Source of the DNA: Acidimicrobiales bacterium MED-G01
GTDB lineage: Bacteria; Actinomycetota; Acidimicrobiia; Acidimicrobiales; Poriferisodalaceae
Direction of reading: 5' to 3'
DNA: 64,000 nucleotides
Assembly (NCBI GenBank): GCA_002457435.1
Contig: NTLA01000001.1
Span: 1 to 64,000 of the forward strand
Positions 20,801-30,560 of this stretch are shown here, one piece after another. The position numbers were made by a program, and so were the translations under genes. The notes under the pieces were generated by a model. That model searched no databases. It worked only from the letters and a program-made list of their open reading frames with translations, and was not told the origin of the DNA. Position 1 is the stretch's first letter. Each line of letters opens with the position of its first letter.

Positions 20801-21921
20801 GATTGACGCCTTCCGAATTTATTTCGTTTTGTTGGAGGCTCGTCAGCGACAGGGAGTTGTATCCAGGATTCGGAAAGTTTCGATTGGCCATCTTGTCGAA
20901 TCTCCTCCAGTTCAGCAGAGGTCCATCGCTCTGGCCGCGGATCTAGTGCTTGGTAACGTGCCTCTAAGTGTTCGAAATTTTCGTCAGTTACGACCCTTTC
21001 GATGAGTTGGCAGGGCCGCCAACTTTCTATGTTCCCAAGCCATATGTAGCTATCGGCAACATCCTTCAGTCGTAACGAGGTTTCGTTCCCATCCAACGAG
21101 CCGATCACTTCGTTCAACCCAACATTCCCGAGAGTTGCAAGGTCCAGAGCGATTCCAAAGGTTTGGGGTTTCTCTGGAGCTGCAGCGACCAGGGCCTCCA
21201 CGCGCTCGGCGGCCTGACTGTCAGCCACTGCGCCATGCAATACTGCTCTGGCGACCCCTTCTCCCATCCAACGATGAAGGAGATTCCCAACTGTCACTGT
21301 GGGTAACCCGTCCTTCCATTGAACGAGGCTTGTCGTGGTGCGCTCTCCGGATAGTAAGGCGACGGCGCGTCCTCCTGAGCGAAGGACTTCATTTGTCAAA
21401 GTATTGGCCATGTGAAAGGCCGCCACATCTCGGTAGTGTCCGCCCATCCACCAATTTCTCAGCTCTAACTCTGCCGCTGATCTGCCTTCAAGCAGCGATG
21501 GGTCCTCGACGTAGGTCGGTAGACCTAAACCAATGACCCGGAATTGGGGGTCATGAACGTCAAGACTTCTGTTCAAGGACCAAGCAGCCTTAAGAACGTC
21601 TGCATATTCACGATATGTGAAGCCAATACCGAGTAAATCAATGAACAAATTGGTGCATCTCAATTCATCCCAGACTTCTGCTGTAAGTAACTTGTCAAGA
21701 GACTCTTGAGCCCGCGAATTGGTGAACTCCCACGCCAAGTTGTGTATGCCAGCTTCGTATAGTTCCGGCAACACCTCTGAAACGAACGCTACATGTTGCG
21801 CAATCCCAATCTGATCGCCTAGCAACACCAACTGTTTAGATTGTGCCAATTCAACGAGATGAGCGGATGCTGATTGCAGAGAAGAGTTTTGCTCTTCGGT
21901 TGTTTGTGTTGAGTCGTTCAT
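20797..21921 (-). CDS. ChaN/EreA/Tiki-like superfamily protein (paralog A)
   Basis: LVLLGDQIGIAQHVAFVSEVLPELYEAGIHNLAWEF; FTYREYADVLKAAWSLNRSLDVHDPQFRVIGLGL resembles neighbouring paralog. Confidence 0.5.
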   Translation of the reverse strand: MNDSTQTTEEQNSSLQSASAHLVELAQSKQLVLLGDQIGIAQHVAFVSEVLPELYEAGIHNLAWEFTNSRAQESLDKLLTAEVWDELRCTNLFIDLLGIGFTYREYADVLKAAWSLNRSLDVHDPQFRVIGLGLPTYVEDPSLLEGRSAAELELRNWWMGGHYRDVAAFHMANTLTNEVLRSGGRAVALLSGERTTTSLVQWKDGLPTVTVGNLLHRWMGEGVARAVLHGAVADSQAAERVEALVAAAPEKPQTFGIALDLATLGNVGLNEVIGSLDGNETSLRLKDVADSYIWLGNIESWRPCQLIERVVTDENFEHLEARYQALDPRPERWTSAELEEIRQDGQSKLSESWIQLPVADEPPTKRNKFGRRQS

Positions 21922-21939
21922 CGCGGGTCCATCGTGTCG

Positions 21940-23115
21940 CTAGACAATCTGCGTCCAGCTGAGTTCAGCTGCTGCTGCAGCGTTGCTAATAGCGTTATTA
22001 AAATCATTAATAGCTGAATCTGGGCGGCGGAGATATGGATCAAGTGACCATCTACGTGCTTCGGCCAGATTCGCATCATTGATCAAGCCTTGCAGAGGAG
22101 TTGGCCCGAGCACGTCTTTAGCACATTCAAGAAATATCCATCCGTGAGCAAGTTGAGAAATATCGCCGCCATCGATGGCGGTGGAACAAGAAAGCCTTCC
22201 GATAGGTCCTGAAGTTACGTCGAACGCGACTGGAAAATTAGGGCTGCTTGCATGAGCAAAAGCAGCGTCTATATAGCCATCAGCGGGCAGCGTAAAAAGT
22301 CCGTGCTCTCCATCAGCAGCTAACGGTTGATGTATGAGCACTGTCGCCGCCTGATCGGCGATGACGCTATAGACATGGTTTCCGCAACCAACGACTCTGC
22401 CGTCGACTACATCGCTATCAATTCGATCCACGGTCGCGTGGGGTCGCCTTCTCATTCGAGTTAACGCGTTCCCGGTTCTAGTCAGGACTAGAGCCTTATG
22501 TCCCTCCCCAACGAACTCTCTCAGTAAAACATCAGCCATATGTCGCGAAGCCGCACCCCGAGGACGTAAATGCTCCCAGGCATAGGGCGACAATAAATCG
22601 GCGTTGTCTGTAACGGCATCGATCTCGATGTCATAGTCCAGTGCCACTACTCGAAACATAGGTGAGTTAGAACTCCGGGTTCGATTAACAGCCCAAACTG
22701 CGCGGAGAATATCTAGGTATTCGACAAAGCAAAAATGATGACGCAATCCCCAACGAAATAGAGCCGACCTTGCGATCCCTTCATCAAACTCATCGGCGTT
22801 TACCAGTTCATCCAGTAATGATTGATCGTCCACACAAGCCCACTCGACACCGAGAAGGTGGACACCTGCAGCGCTGACGGCAGGAATTAACTCCTGTAGG
22901 AACAGGCCGGTCTTCCGGGAAGGAAGATTGTGTCCGACGAAAACTATTTCGTGACGAGCGAACAAACTTGAGACATAGTCCGTCGGCTCACGTCCCGCCA
23001 AGGAAATTTCATCGATAAGGAGGTCTAGATGTCCTGGGTCGATTGATGAAAGACGACGACGCTGTCGAAAATGCTCGATCGTTTCAAGCATCGCGTCATC
23101 GCCGTGAACAGTCAC
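21940..23115 (-). CDS. ChaN/EreA/Tiki-like superfamily protein (paralog B)
   Basis: EIVFVGHNLPSRKTGLFLQELIPAVSAAGVHLLGVEWA; FCFVEYLDILRAVWAVNRTRSSNSPMFRVVALDY. Confidence 0.5.
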   Translation of the reverse strand: MTVHGDDAMLETIEHFRQRRRLSSIDPGHLDLLIDEISLAGREPTDYVSSLFARHEIVFVGHNLPSRKTGLFLQELIPAVSAAGVHLLGVEWACVDDQSLLDELVNADEFDEGIARSALFRWGLRHHFCFVEYLDILRAVWAVNRTRSSNSPMFRVVALDYDIEIDAVTDNADLLSPYAWEHLRPRGAASRHMADVLLREFVGEGHKALVLTRTGNALTRMRRRPHATVDRIDSDVVDGRVVGCGNHVYSVIADQAATVLIHQPLAADGEHGLFTLPADGYIDAAFAHASSPNFPVAFDVTSGPIGRLSCSTAIDGGDISQLAHGWIFLECAKDVLGPTPLQGLINDANLAEARRWSLDPYLRRPDSAINDFNNAISNAAAAAELSWTQIV

Positions 23116-23255
23116 TTGCCTGAGAGTACCCAGCGATCAAGCTCCAGTGATAGCTGCCTATCAATATTCGATCCGAACGACCGTGCCAGTTGACCTCTAC
23201 GCGACGTATGGTGAAGGAGCCGTCGCTGGTGCGAGTTCAGAAAGTGGAACGTTTA

Positions 23256-24419
23256 ATGACTATGCGTCTATATGACACAGCGCAAGCAGCCGTAATTGAT
23301 ATCGAATTAGACGACCACGTCCGCATGTACGTATGCGGTATCACGCCCTATGACTCGACGCATCTCGGTCACGCAGCTACTTACCTGAGCTACGACCTCA
23401 TAATTCGGCGACTAGAGGATCTCGGGCATACAGTGCAATTGGTTCGAAATGTCACCGACGTAGACGACAGCATTCTGCCCAAAGCCCGAGAATTGGGGGT
23501 CGATTTTCTCGAGTTAGCCGAGATGGAAATGGATCGATTCGACCAAGACATGGTCGCGTTGAACACTCGTCGCGCGGACGCTGAACCACGTGCAACAGAA
23601 TCCATCGATGACATGATCGAAATCATCGAAAAGTTGGTAGACCGTGGCCACACCTACACCACTGAGGGGACGACATATTTCGACATCAACACTTTTCCGG
23701 ACTTTGGGAAACTGTGTCATTTAAATGAACAAGAGATGATTGCGTTAGCGGGCGAAAGAGGCGGACGGCCTGATGACCCAAAGCAACGCAACCCATTGGA
23801 TTTCGTCCTGTGGCAGCCAAGTGCAGATGACGAACCAAGCTGGGAATCGCCTTTCGGAACAGGACGACCCGGATGGCACATTGAATGTTCGGCCATGAGT
23901 ATGCGTGCTCTGGGTTCGACGATTGACATCCACGGTGGCGGCGCTGATCTAATTTTTCCCCATCATGAGTGTGAAATCGCGCAAAGCGAGTCCATAAACG
24001 GTGAACCGTTTTCTCGATATTGGATTCATGCAGGATTGGTCGCATATCAAGGAACAAAAATGTCCAAATCTCTGGGCAACTTGGTGTTCGTTTCAGAGTT
24101 GAGAAAAGAAATCGACCCTCGAGCGATTCGGCTGGCGCTTATGGCTCACCACTATCGCTCTGACTTTGAATGGTTTGATGAAGAAGGACCGCGAGCACAA
24201 AGAGACCTTGAAATCCTCATCCGTTCCGGAGGAGGATTTGAACCGGTCAGCGAAGGACCGCTGATAGCCGAAGTGCGCGACGCTCTCGATAACGATCTCG
24301 ATACCCCCCGAGTATGCGAACTCCTGCTGAGAGAAGCTCAGGCAATCGAAGAAGGAACCTCGTCTTCACAGCGAGGCTGTCTCGTCGCAGCGGCCTCTTT
24401 GTGTGGCATACAACTTTGA
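23256..24419 (+). CDS. mshC: Cysteine:1D-myo-inosityl 2-amino-2-deoxy-alpha-D-glucopyranoside ligase (mycothiol biosynthesis)
   Basis: CysRS paralog signature MYVCGITPYDSTHLGHAATYLSYDLI, NVTDVDDSIL, GRPGWHIECSAMS, KMSKSLGNLVFV. Confidence 0.88.
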   Translation: MTMRLYDTAQAAVIDIELDDHVRMYVCGITPYDSTHLGHAATYLSYDLIIRRLEDLGHTVQLVRNVTDVDDSILPKARELGVDFLELAEMEMDRFDQDMVALNTRRADAEPRATESIDDMIEIIEKLVDRGHTYTTEGTTYFDINTFPDFGKLCHLNEQEMIALAGERGGRPDDPKQRNPLDFVLWQPSADDEPSWESPFGTGRPGWHIECSAMSMRALGSTIDIHGGGADLIFPHHECEIAQSESINGEPFSRYWIHAGLVAYQGTKMSKSLGNLVFVSELRKEIDPRAIRLALMAHHYRSDFEWFDEEGPRAQRDLEILIRSGGGFEPVSEGPLIAEVRDALDNDLDTPRVCELLLREAQAIEEGTSSSQRGCLVAAASLCGIQL

Positions 24420-24479
24420 AAATGCTGCCGGGCGGAGGGCTACCCGATGTGACCGCTTTGCGGGGTTAGCCTGTGACCG

Positions 24480-25313
24480 ATGCAGTCAATTGCGGTCGTT
24501 AACCAAAAAGGGGGCGTGGGTAAGACCACCATCACCCTGGGGATTGCCGAAGCTGCGGCTGCTGCCGGGGTAAAGGTCTTGGTTGTTGATCTAGATCCTC
24601 AAGCGAATGCGTCGAGTGGGTTGGGTATATGGAACAAAACACCATCGATAGATGACGTGATGGCCGAACCGAGAGCTGGCTCAGCTAGAGAAGCTATCTG
24701 CCGCTCACGTTGGCCTGAAGATGGTCCGCTGCCAGACCTCATCCCGGGGAGTCATCTCCTCGCAAGTCGAGAACCGCTGCTTGCGGCAGATCCAGTGGGT
24801 GCTCAGGATCGATTGAAACTTGCGCTGGCAGGAGTGGCCTACGACCTCATCCTCATTGATTGTCCGCCGTCGCTCGGCTTGTTGTCCATCAACGGGTTGT
24901 TTGCTGCCGATCGAGCAGTCATTGTTACTGAACCAGCAGCATGGGCTGCGGACGGAGTCGATTTAATGCACAACACCGTCGAACGCGTATCGGGCCGATT
25001 GGGGACACCACGATTAGGTGGAATTATTATGAATCGTGTCGGACGGACTCGCGATAATCGCTATTGGAGTGAGCAACTCCAGGAACGATTTGGAAATCTA
25101 CTGCTCCCGCAAATTCAGCTGCGTGCAGCCGTAGCGGAAGCCTCAGGCCAGTCGACGACGCTTCGGTCGTTAGGAAAGCGACCGGGTGCCGCAGAGGCAG
25201 CAGCACAATTTGATGCACTGTGGAACCAACTAAGCACTGAGCCAGGACCGTCTGGGAGCATTGGAGGATCGACGCAATCCTCACAAATGCCAACTACTAC
25301 CATTGACTCGTGA
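24480..25313 (+). CDS. ParA/Soj family ATPase
   Basis: AVVNQKGGVGKTTITLGIAEAAAAAGVKVLVVDLDPQANASSGLG; LIDCPPSLGLLSINGL. Confidence 0.92.
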   Translation: MQSIAVVNQKGGVGKTTITLGIAEAAAAAGVKVLVVDLDPQANASSGLGIWNKTPSIDDVMAEPRAGSAREAICRSRWPEDGPLPDLIPGSHLLASREPLLAADPVGAQDRLKLALAGVAYDLILIDCPPSLGLLSINGLFAADRAVIVTEPAAWAADGVDLMHNTVERVSGRLGTPRLGGIIMNRVGRTRDNRYWSEQLQERFGNLLLPQIQLRAAVAEASGQSTTLRSLGKRPGAAEAAAQFDALWNQLSTEPGPSGSIGGSTQSSQMPTTTIDS

Positions 25314-25323
25314 AGGAGTGGCC

Positions 25324-25617
25324 ATGGCTGGCTATGACCCCAACCGACCACGACCTGCCGATAGCGGCCCATTTATTGGTCTCCCGGGTGACCCTGTAGT
25401 CGATTACCTGGAACCTGATTCTCAGAGGACTCAACAAGCTGAATCTGAGGTGGGCCCCGTCGCTGGGGGAGAGGACGAAACTAGCGCCACCCTCCAAAGT
25501 GTCCCTCAAACAGTTCCGCCGCTAGATCGAAGAGTGCCGATGATGGCGGTCGTGGGAAGCGTCTGTGGTTTGGCTTTACTCCTCTTAGTCTGGCGTCGTC
25601 TTTGGAGACACCAGTAA
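25324..25617 (+). CDS. Small C-terminally anchored membrane protein
   Basis: MAGYDPNRPRPADSG... with C-terminal TM MMAVVGSVCGLALLLLVWRRLWR. Confidence 0.6.
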   Translation: MAGYDPNRPRPADSGPFIGLPGDPVVDYLEPDSQRTQQAESEVGPVAGGEDETSATLQSVPQTVPPLDRRVPMMAVVGSVCGLALLLLVWRRLWRHQ

Positions 25618-25656
25618 TGGATGTAAACGTCCGTCCCCAGGTCCAAGATTGAAATC

Positions 25657-26466
25657 ATGAATTCCGCTGAGCCCGAGTCTCCGACTTTCCGTCCTCGACA
25701 CTTAAGTCCTAGTTCAGCCTCCACTTTTCGCCAATGCCCACGCAGATGGCGACTGCGGTACATCGAAAACTTGCCAGACCCCAAAGGCGAAGCAGCGGTA
25801 CTCGGCACTTTCGTTCACCAAGTACTTGAAGATCTCCTAGGCCTTGAAGCTACGGAGCGATCGATCGATACGGCCAGAGACCTTGCTCGAAAGCTGTGGG
25901 ATGAAACTCTTACTGACGAAGATTTCGTTGGTCTGTGCCTTTCAGAAACTGAAATCAAATCGTTCATGTGGAGGGCATGGCGACTCATAGAAAAGTATTT
26001 CTCTCTCGAAGACCCATCGGAGGTTGAAGTTATTCGTGCCGAACAAAAACTGTCCGCTGAAATAGGTGGAGTCCCCTTTTATGGAATCGTCGACCTCACC
26101 GAACAAGTTTCTTCTGGTGTTCGAGTTGTGGACTACAAGACGGGCAAGGCCCCCGGGTCCAAGTACCTGGAAGACAAGCTTTCGCAAGTTTGGCTTTATG
26201 CAGCAGCACTGGCCCAAGAAGACTTTGACGTATCGGAAGTGCGTCTCATGTACCTGACGAGTGGATCCATCGATCGTCCACTTGATTCCGTAGCAGTCGC
26301 CGGTGCCGTAGATGGCCACCGTCGAACATGGGACGACTTGTGCCAGGCGATTGACAGTGAACAATTTCCGCATCGCACAGGGCCTCTGTGTAACTGGTGC
26401 CCGTACCTAGATCATTGCCCTGAGGGAGCAGCTGAAGCTGAGAGACGGTATGGGCCGCGTCACTGA
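25657..26466 (+). CDS. RecB-family PD-(D/E)XK nuclease
   Basis: LSPSSASTFRQCPRRWRLRYIENLPDP, GIVDLTEQVSSGVRVVDYKTGKAP, CNWCPYLDHCPEG. Confidence 0.92.
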   Translation: MNSAEPESPTFRPRHLSPSSASTFRQCPRRWRLRYIENLPDPKGEAAVLGTFVHQVLEDLLGLEATERSIDTARDLARKLWDETLTDEDFVGLCLSETEIKSFMWRAWRLIEKYFSLEDPSEVEVIRAEQKLSAEIGGVPFYGIVDLTEQVSSGVRVVDYKTGKAPGSKYLEDKLSQVWLYAAALAQEDFDVSEVRLMYLTSGSIDRPLDSVAVAGAVDGHRRTWDDLCQAIDSEQFPHRTGPLCNWCPYLDHCPEGAAEAERRYGPRH

Positions 26467-26480
26467 GGACTCAGCTTCGC

Positions 26481-27290
26481 GTGCCTGAACTTCCAGAAGT
26501 CGAAACGATCCGAAGACAACTTCGCAGCGAGATTATTGATCAGACTGTTGTTGAAGTTGGAAGTCACGAATCTGAAAAATTCATGCCAGCCAGAAAAATC
26601 AAAGGTCGACGTTTCACTGAATTAACTCGACGTGGCAAATACCTGATCGCGGAATGCGACGGGCGTGCAGAGTTAATTGTTCACCTCGGAATGACCGGAC
26701 AGTTGCTTGTTCATCATGGAAAACAAGATTCGACGATGCTTGACCAATATTGGCGAGCCTGGTGGTCTCTAGACAACGGGAAGACAGTTGTTTTCAGAGA
26801 TGTGCGGCGATTTGGACGCATAGCTGTTGTCGACAAGGGTGACTATTCACAAATACCGACGCTGAGAGACATGGGCCCTGAACCTTTCTCCGATGAACTG
26901 ACCGGTGACGAGGTATGGCGTCGAACACGCGGACGCAGGAGACGAATAAAAACCCAACTATTGAGTCAACGGCTAATTGCCGGCGTCGGAAATATCTACG
27001 CAGACGAAACATTATTTCTTGCTCGAATCAATCCGTCTTTGAGATCCATCAGTCGGCCTCAAGCACAAAGACTTCTTGAAGCCTTGCGGACCGTGCTGTC
27101 TGAAGCGATCGAACGAGGTGGCACGACACTTCGTGACTATCGAAACCTTGAAGGCGAAGGCTCAAATCAACATCACCTCAAGTGTTACGGCAGAGGAGGC
27201 CAACTCTGTTTCGTCTGTTCCTCAACTCTTCGATCAAGAATTATTGATGCCCGCACGACCACCTGGTGCCCCCAATGTCAGGCGCGGTAA
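26481..27290 (+). CDS. mutM: Formamidopyrimidine-DNA glycosylase
   Basis: GTG start; MPELPEVETIRRQL, AGVGNIYADETLF, C-terminal zinc finger CFVCSS...TWCPQCQ. Confidence 0.95.
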   Translation: MPELPEVETIRRQLRSEIIDQTVVEVGSHESEKFMPARKIKGRRFTELTRRGKYLIAECDGRAELIVHLGMTGQLLVHHGKQDSTMLDQYWRAWWSLDNGKTVVFRDVRRFGRIAVVDKGDYSQIPTLRDMGPEPFSDELTGDEVWRRTRGRRRRIKTQLLSQRLIAGVGNIYADETLFLARINPSLRSISRPQAQRLLEALRTVLSEAIERGGTTLRDYRNLEGEGSNQHHLKCYGRGGQLCFVCSSTLRSRIIDARTTTWCPQCQAR

Positions 27291-27297
27291 CCGACAC

Positions 27298-28686
27298 TTA
27301 AACAGTTTCTGGTCTGGGAGTTCTGACTCGGCAAGTCAACAAACAGGCAGTTAAGGAACTAATCATGATGAAAACGAACGCCCATTTGTAGAGGCCGTAA
27401 GCCTCGCTCGGACTGGAGGGTTCGCCCGTAATCGCGAACATTGCGGCTAGTCCGAGTGCTCCGCCGAACTGGCGGGCCGTTTGAGTCACACCTCCAGCAA
27501 GACTGAAATAACCAGGGTTTACCTCCGAAACCCCGGCAGCGGCGAGCACTCCTAAAGTCATGCCCATACCGGTGGCACTTAACAAGAGCCCCGGCATGTA
27601 TCCGATCCAATAGTTGGCTTGTTCGTCCAGCATCGTGATCCACCAAAGCATTCCCAATGCGCAGATAAAGGTCCCCGGACCTGCGACAAACCGATGCCCA
27701 TACCGATCGGCCAGAGGACCGGCGAATGTTGCCCCTCCGGTAACCGCCAGAGCGCCGACCGCAGTGGATAAACCCGTCACACCTATCGAATATTCCCAGG
27801 CATCGGTCAAGAACAGAACGAGTGAGAGCATCAATGCGTACATCCCCAGAGTGAAGACAAACAGCGCAACCGATGCCCGGCGAAACGACTCAATTTGTGC
27901 CAGTGCTCGAGGCAGAATCGGTTCGGGATGCCGCTTGTTACGGTACATAAAAGAACCAAAAAGTGTTATCCCAATCAACACCGGCATCACAGTTCCAACT
28001 GAAACCCAACCCCAGTCACGTCCTTGAACAATGGCCAAGACAACTAGGGCAGTGGCGGAGGAAAGAAGAGCACCGCCGAGTACATCTGGTTTCGCGGCTG
28101 AAGCATCTCTGGGAGTTTCAACGAAGAACCGCTTACTTAGGGCAAACGCAACTGCTCCGATAGGCAGATTAATTACAAATGCCCAACGCCAATTGGCTAG
28201 CTCGATTATGCCAGCTCCTATTGCTGGACCGAAAGCATTCGCACATGCGAAACAAGCTCCCCAAAGGGTCACTGCGGTAGCCCGCCGTTCTGGCGGCCAC
28301 GAGGCAATGACAAGCCCCATAGATGCTGGAGTGATCAAGGCAGCGCCTATCCCCTGAAAACCGCGCATAGTGATCAGAAAAGACGGAACCGGCGCAACCG
28401 CGACTCCGATGGATGCCACTACAAACACTGTCAATCCGATTGACATCACGCGCAGTCTGCCGGCCCGGTCAGCGAGTCGTCCGCTTACGACTAGTAGAGC
28501 AGCGTAGACAAGCACATAGGCGTTGAGGACCCAAGACAATTGAGCGTTAGACACGCCATCAAAATCTCGTCGGAAGCTCGGGAAGGCCACGTTCACTATG
28601 GACCCATCGACGCCCACCAAGAACATGGCCAGACCTGCCGCGACTAAAGCTAACCAGGCCTTACGAGGGATGCTTGTATCGGACAT
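27298..28686 (-). CDS. MFS transporter, DHA2 (EmrB/QacA-like) family
   Basis: SIVNVAFPSFRRDFDGVSNAQLSWVLNAYVLVYAALLVVSGRLADRAGR; ~14 hydrophobic segments. Confidence 0.93.
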   Translation of the reverse strand: MSDTSIPRKAWLALVAAGLAMFLVGVDGSIVNVAFPSFRRDFDGVSNAQLSWVLNAYVLVYAALLVVSGRLADRAGRLRVMSIGLTVFVVASIGVAVAPVPSFLITMRGFQGIGAALITPASMGLVIASWPPERRATAVTLWGACFACANAFGPAIGAGIIELANWRWAFVINLPIGAVAFALSKRFFVETPRDASAAKPDVLGGALLSSATALVVLAIVQGRDWGWVSVGTVMPVLIGITLFGSFMYRNKRHPEPILPRALAQIESFRRASVALFVFTLGMYALMLSLVLFLTDAWEYSIGVTGLSTAVGALAVTGGATFAGPLADRYGHRFVAGPGTFICALGMLWWITMLDEQANYWIGYMPGLLLSATGMGMTLGVLAAAGVSEVNPGYFSLAGGVTQTARQFGGALGLAAMFAITGEPSSPSEAYGLYKWAFVFIMISSLTACLLTCRVRTPRPETV

Positions 28687-28759
28687 AGGTGCACCTTAAG
28701 CCCGTGCATCAAGTAACAAGTAATCGGGAGATTGCTTTGAGACGAGCCGACGGGGCCTC

Positions 28760-29551
28760 TCATCGACGTTGACATCGGTCACACCACCAGCAACTTCTGC
28801 CAGCAAGTTTGGTCACTCTGATCGAGGACCCACAACGGCGGCAAGGTCGCCCTTCGCGTTTGTATACGTAAAGAGCATCTTTAGGTTTCAGACGTCCGGG
28901 TGTTGTTCCCGAATCTTCCTGGCTGACTGTAACGATCCGGTTTAATCGAACTCCCTGCCGTAACTGCGATACAGACAATTTCCATAGGTCCTTAAGCTCG
29001 GTCTTGGTGAGGTCGCAGGAAGGACGTTGAGGATGGATGCCCAACAAGAAAAGAAACTCAGCCCGGTACACGTTTCCCACCCCGGCAATTATTGACTGAT
29101 CCAAGAGCGATATGGCGATCGGAGTCTTGCGATTCGTCAACCCAGATGCGAAATCCTCCCACTTGCTGCCGCGGCGCAGTGGATCAGGTCCTAAGTCATC
29201 AATGACTCTCAGGAACTCCTCTTTGGGTATTAGCGCACATTTTTGTGGACCTGTGAGATGCCAAGCCCGACTTCCTTCCAAACGAAGACGAACTGTGTCC
29301 GACGGTTCATGTTCAAGAGCTTGAGGTCGAAATTTACCGATCAGGCCCAAGTGAATGTGGAGAATCGTTTCGCGAGAGAAAGTTAGAAACAGATGCTTTC
29401 CCCAAGCTTCGCTCGTTACCAATGTTTTTTTGTTTATAAGCGCGGCACCATGTGCGAAGCGGCCTTGTGGTGAAGTCGCTTTCACAACGCCCGCGCCTAG
29501 GTCAGACAGTAAATCTTTGGATAGCCGGTGAATGGTGTGGCCTTCGGGCAC
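28760..29551 (-). CDS. Endonuclease VIII/Fpg-family DNA glycosylase (Nei-like)
   Basis: MPEGHTIHRLSKDL, IAGVGNVYRAEFLF, C-terminal CRRCGSS...CWWCDRCQ. Confidence 0.92.
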   Translation of the reverse strand: MPEGHTIHRLSKDLLSDLGAGVVKATSPQGRFAHGAALINKKTLVTSEAWGKHLFLTFSRETILHIHLGLIGKFRPQALEHEPSDTVRLRLEGSRAWHLTGPQKCALIPKEEFLRVIDDLGPDPLRRGSKWEDFASGLTNRKTPIAISLLDQSIIAGVGNVYRAEFLFLLGIHPQRPSCDLTKTELKDLWKLSVSQLRQGVRLNRIVTVSQEDSGTTPGRLKPKDALYVYKREGRPCRRCGSSIRVTKLAGRSCWWCDRCQRR

Positions 29552-29590
29552 CGTATATTTCTAATGCGTATAGAAACGTGAGGTCGGCAT

Positions 29591-30487
29591 ATGGCGCTCG
29601 GAATTGAAGAAGTACAGGTGGGTTGCTGGACCGACGAAGAAAACGGGACCGGTGTCACCGTCATCCTCCCACCCAAGGGATCTCTTGGAGCCTTGGCGGT
29701 GCGAGGTGGAGCGCCGGGGACCAGAGAGGCCGCAGCACTTGGGCCCACCGGATCTGGGGTGGAGTGTCATGCGGTTGTCTTGTGTGGCAACAGCGTTTTT
29801 GGTTTGGCGGCGGCGGATGGTGTTGTGGAATGGTGCGTGGAACAAGGTCGCGGCTTGGAATTGGCTTCAGCAGTTGTGCCAGTCGTTGGCGCGGCGGTTG
29901 TATTTGACATCACTGGGCCCAATGACCCTAGACCGGGGCCCTCAGCTGGCAGATCGGCCTGTGATGCGGCTAGCGGCGCAGATCCTAAGTCCGGACGGGT
30001 GGGAGTGGGTAGAGGTTGCACCGTGGGTAAGGCTGCAGGACGGGCCTTTGCGAGTCGTGGTGGGCAGGGAATAGGAATTGCCCAGTCAGGAGATCTAATC
30101 GTGGGCGCGATCGTTGCTGTCAACGCGTTTGGTGATGTGCTGAATTCAGATGGCTCGTTAATGACTGGTTCTTCTGCACCCACTGAGGCCGCAAGGTACC
30201 CGTATGTGCCGCTGGATGAAATAGCGGCTTGGGACTCGGGGGAAGAAAAAGCAAATACTACGATCGGATGTTTGGTGACAAATGCCCGGTTAACTAAATC
30301 CGAAGCGTGCCGAGTAGCTGACCTGGCGCACACGGGAATTGCAAGGTCCATCGACCCACCTCACACTTCGGTTGACGGAGATGCACTGTTTCTTCTCGCC
30401 ACCCAAGAAATTATTGCGACGCCTGACCTGGTAACTGAACTGGGAACCCAAGCCGTGTCGCTCGCTATTCGTAACGCTGTGGAATAA
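29591..30487 (+). CDS. P1-family peptidase (DmpA-like aminopeptidase/D-esterase)
   Basis: VGCWTDEENGTGVTVILPPKGSLGALAVRGGAPGTREAAALGPTG; LCGNSVFGLAAADGVVEW; VGAIVAVNAFGDV. Confidence 0.88.
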   Translation: MALGIEEVQVGCWTDEENGTGVTVILPPKGSLGALAVRGGAPGTREAAALGPTGSGVECHAVVLCGNSVFGLAAADGVVEWCVEQGRGLELASAVVPVVGAAVVFDITGPNDPRPGPSAGRSACDAASGADPKSGRVGVGRGCTVGKAAGRAFASRGGQGIGIAQSGDLIVGAIVAVNAFGDVLNSDGSLMTGSSAPTEAARYPYVPLDEIAAWDSGEEKANTTIGCLVTNARLTKSEACRVADLAHTGIARSIDPPHTSVDGDALFLLATQEIIATPDLVTELGTQAVSLAIRNAVE

Positions 30488-30560
30488 GTGCGACTCAGAT
30501 GACCGTGGCACTGTTGTGCCGCCTAACTCCGCGAAGTTTGTGTCACTATCGGTGTACCAG

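Noticed and set aside
29604-30074. 156-aa alternate-frame ORF within the P1 peptidase, plus a long antisense ORF 29767-30351
   Set aside because: Overlaps a clear DmpA-like CDS; low-complexity, codon-shadow composition
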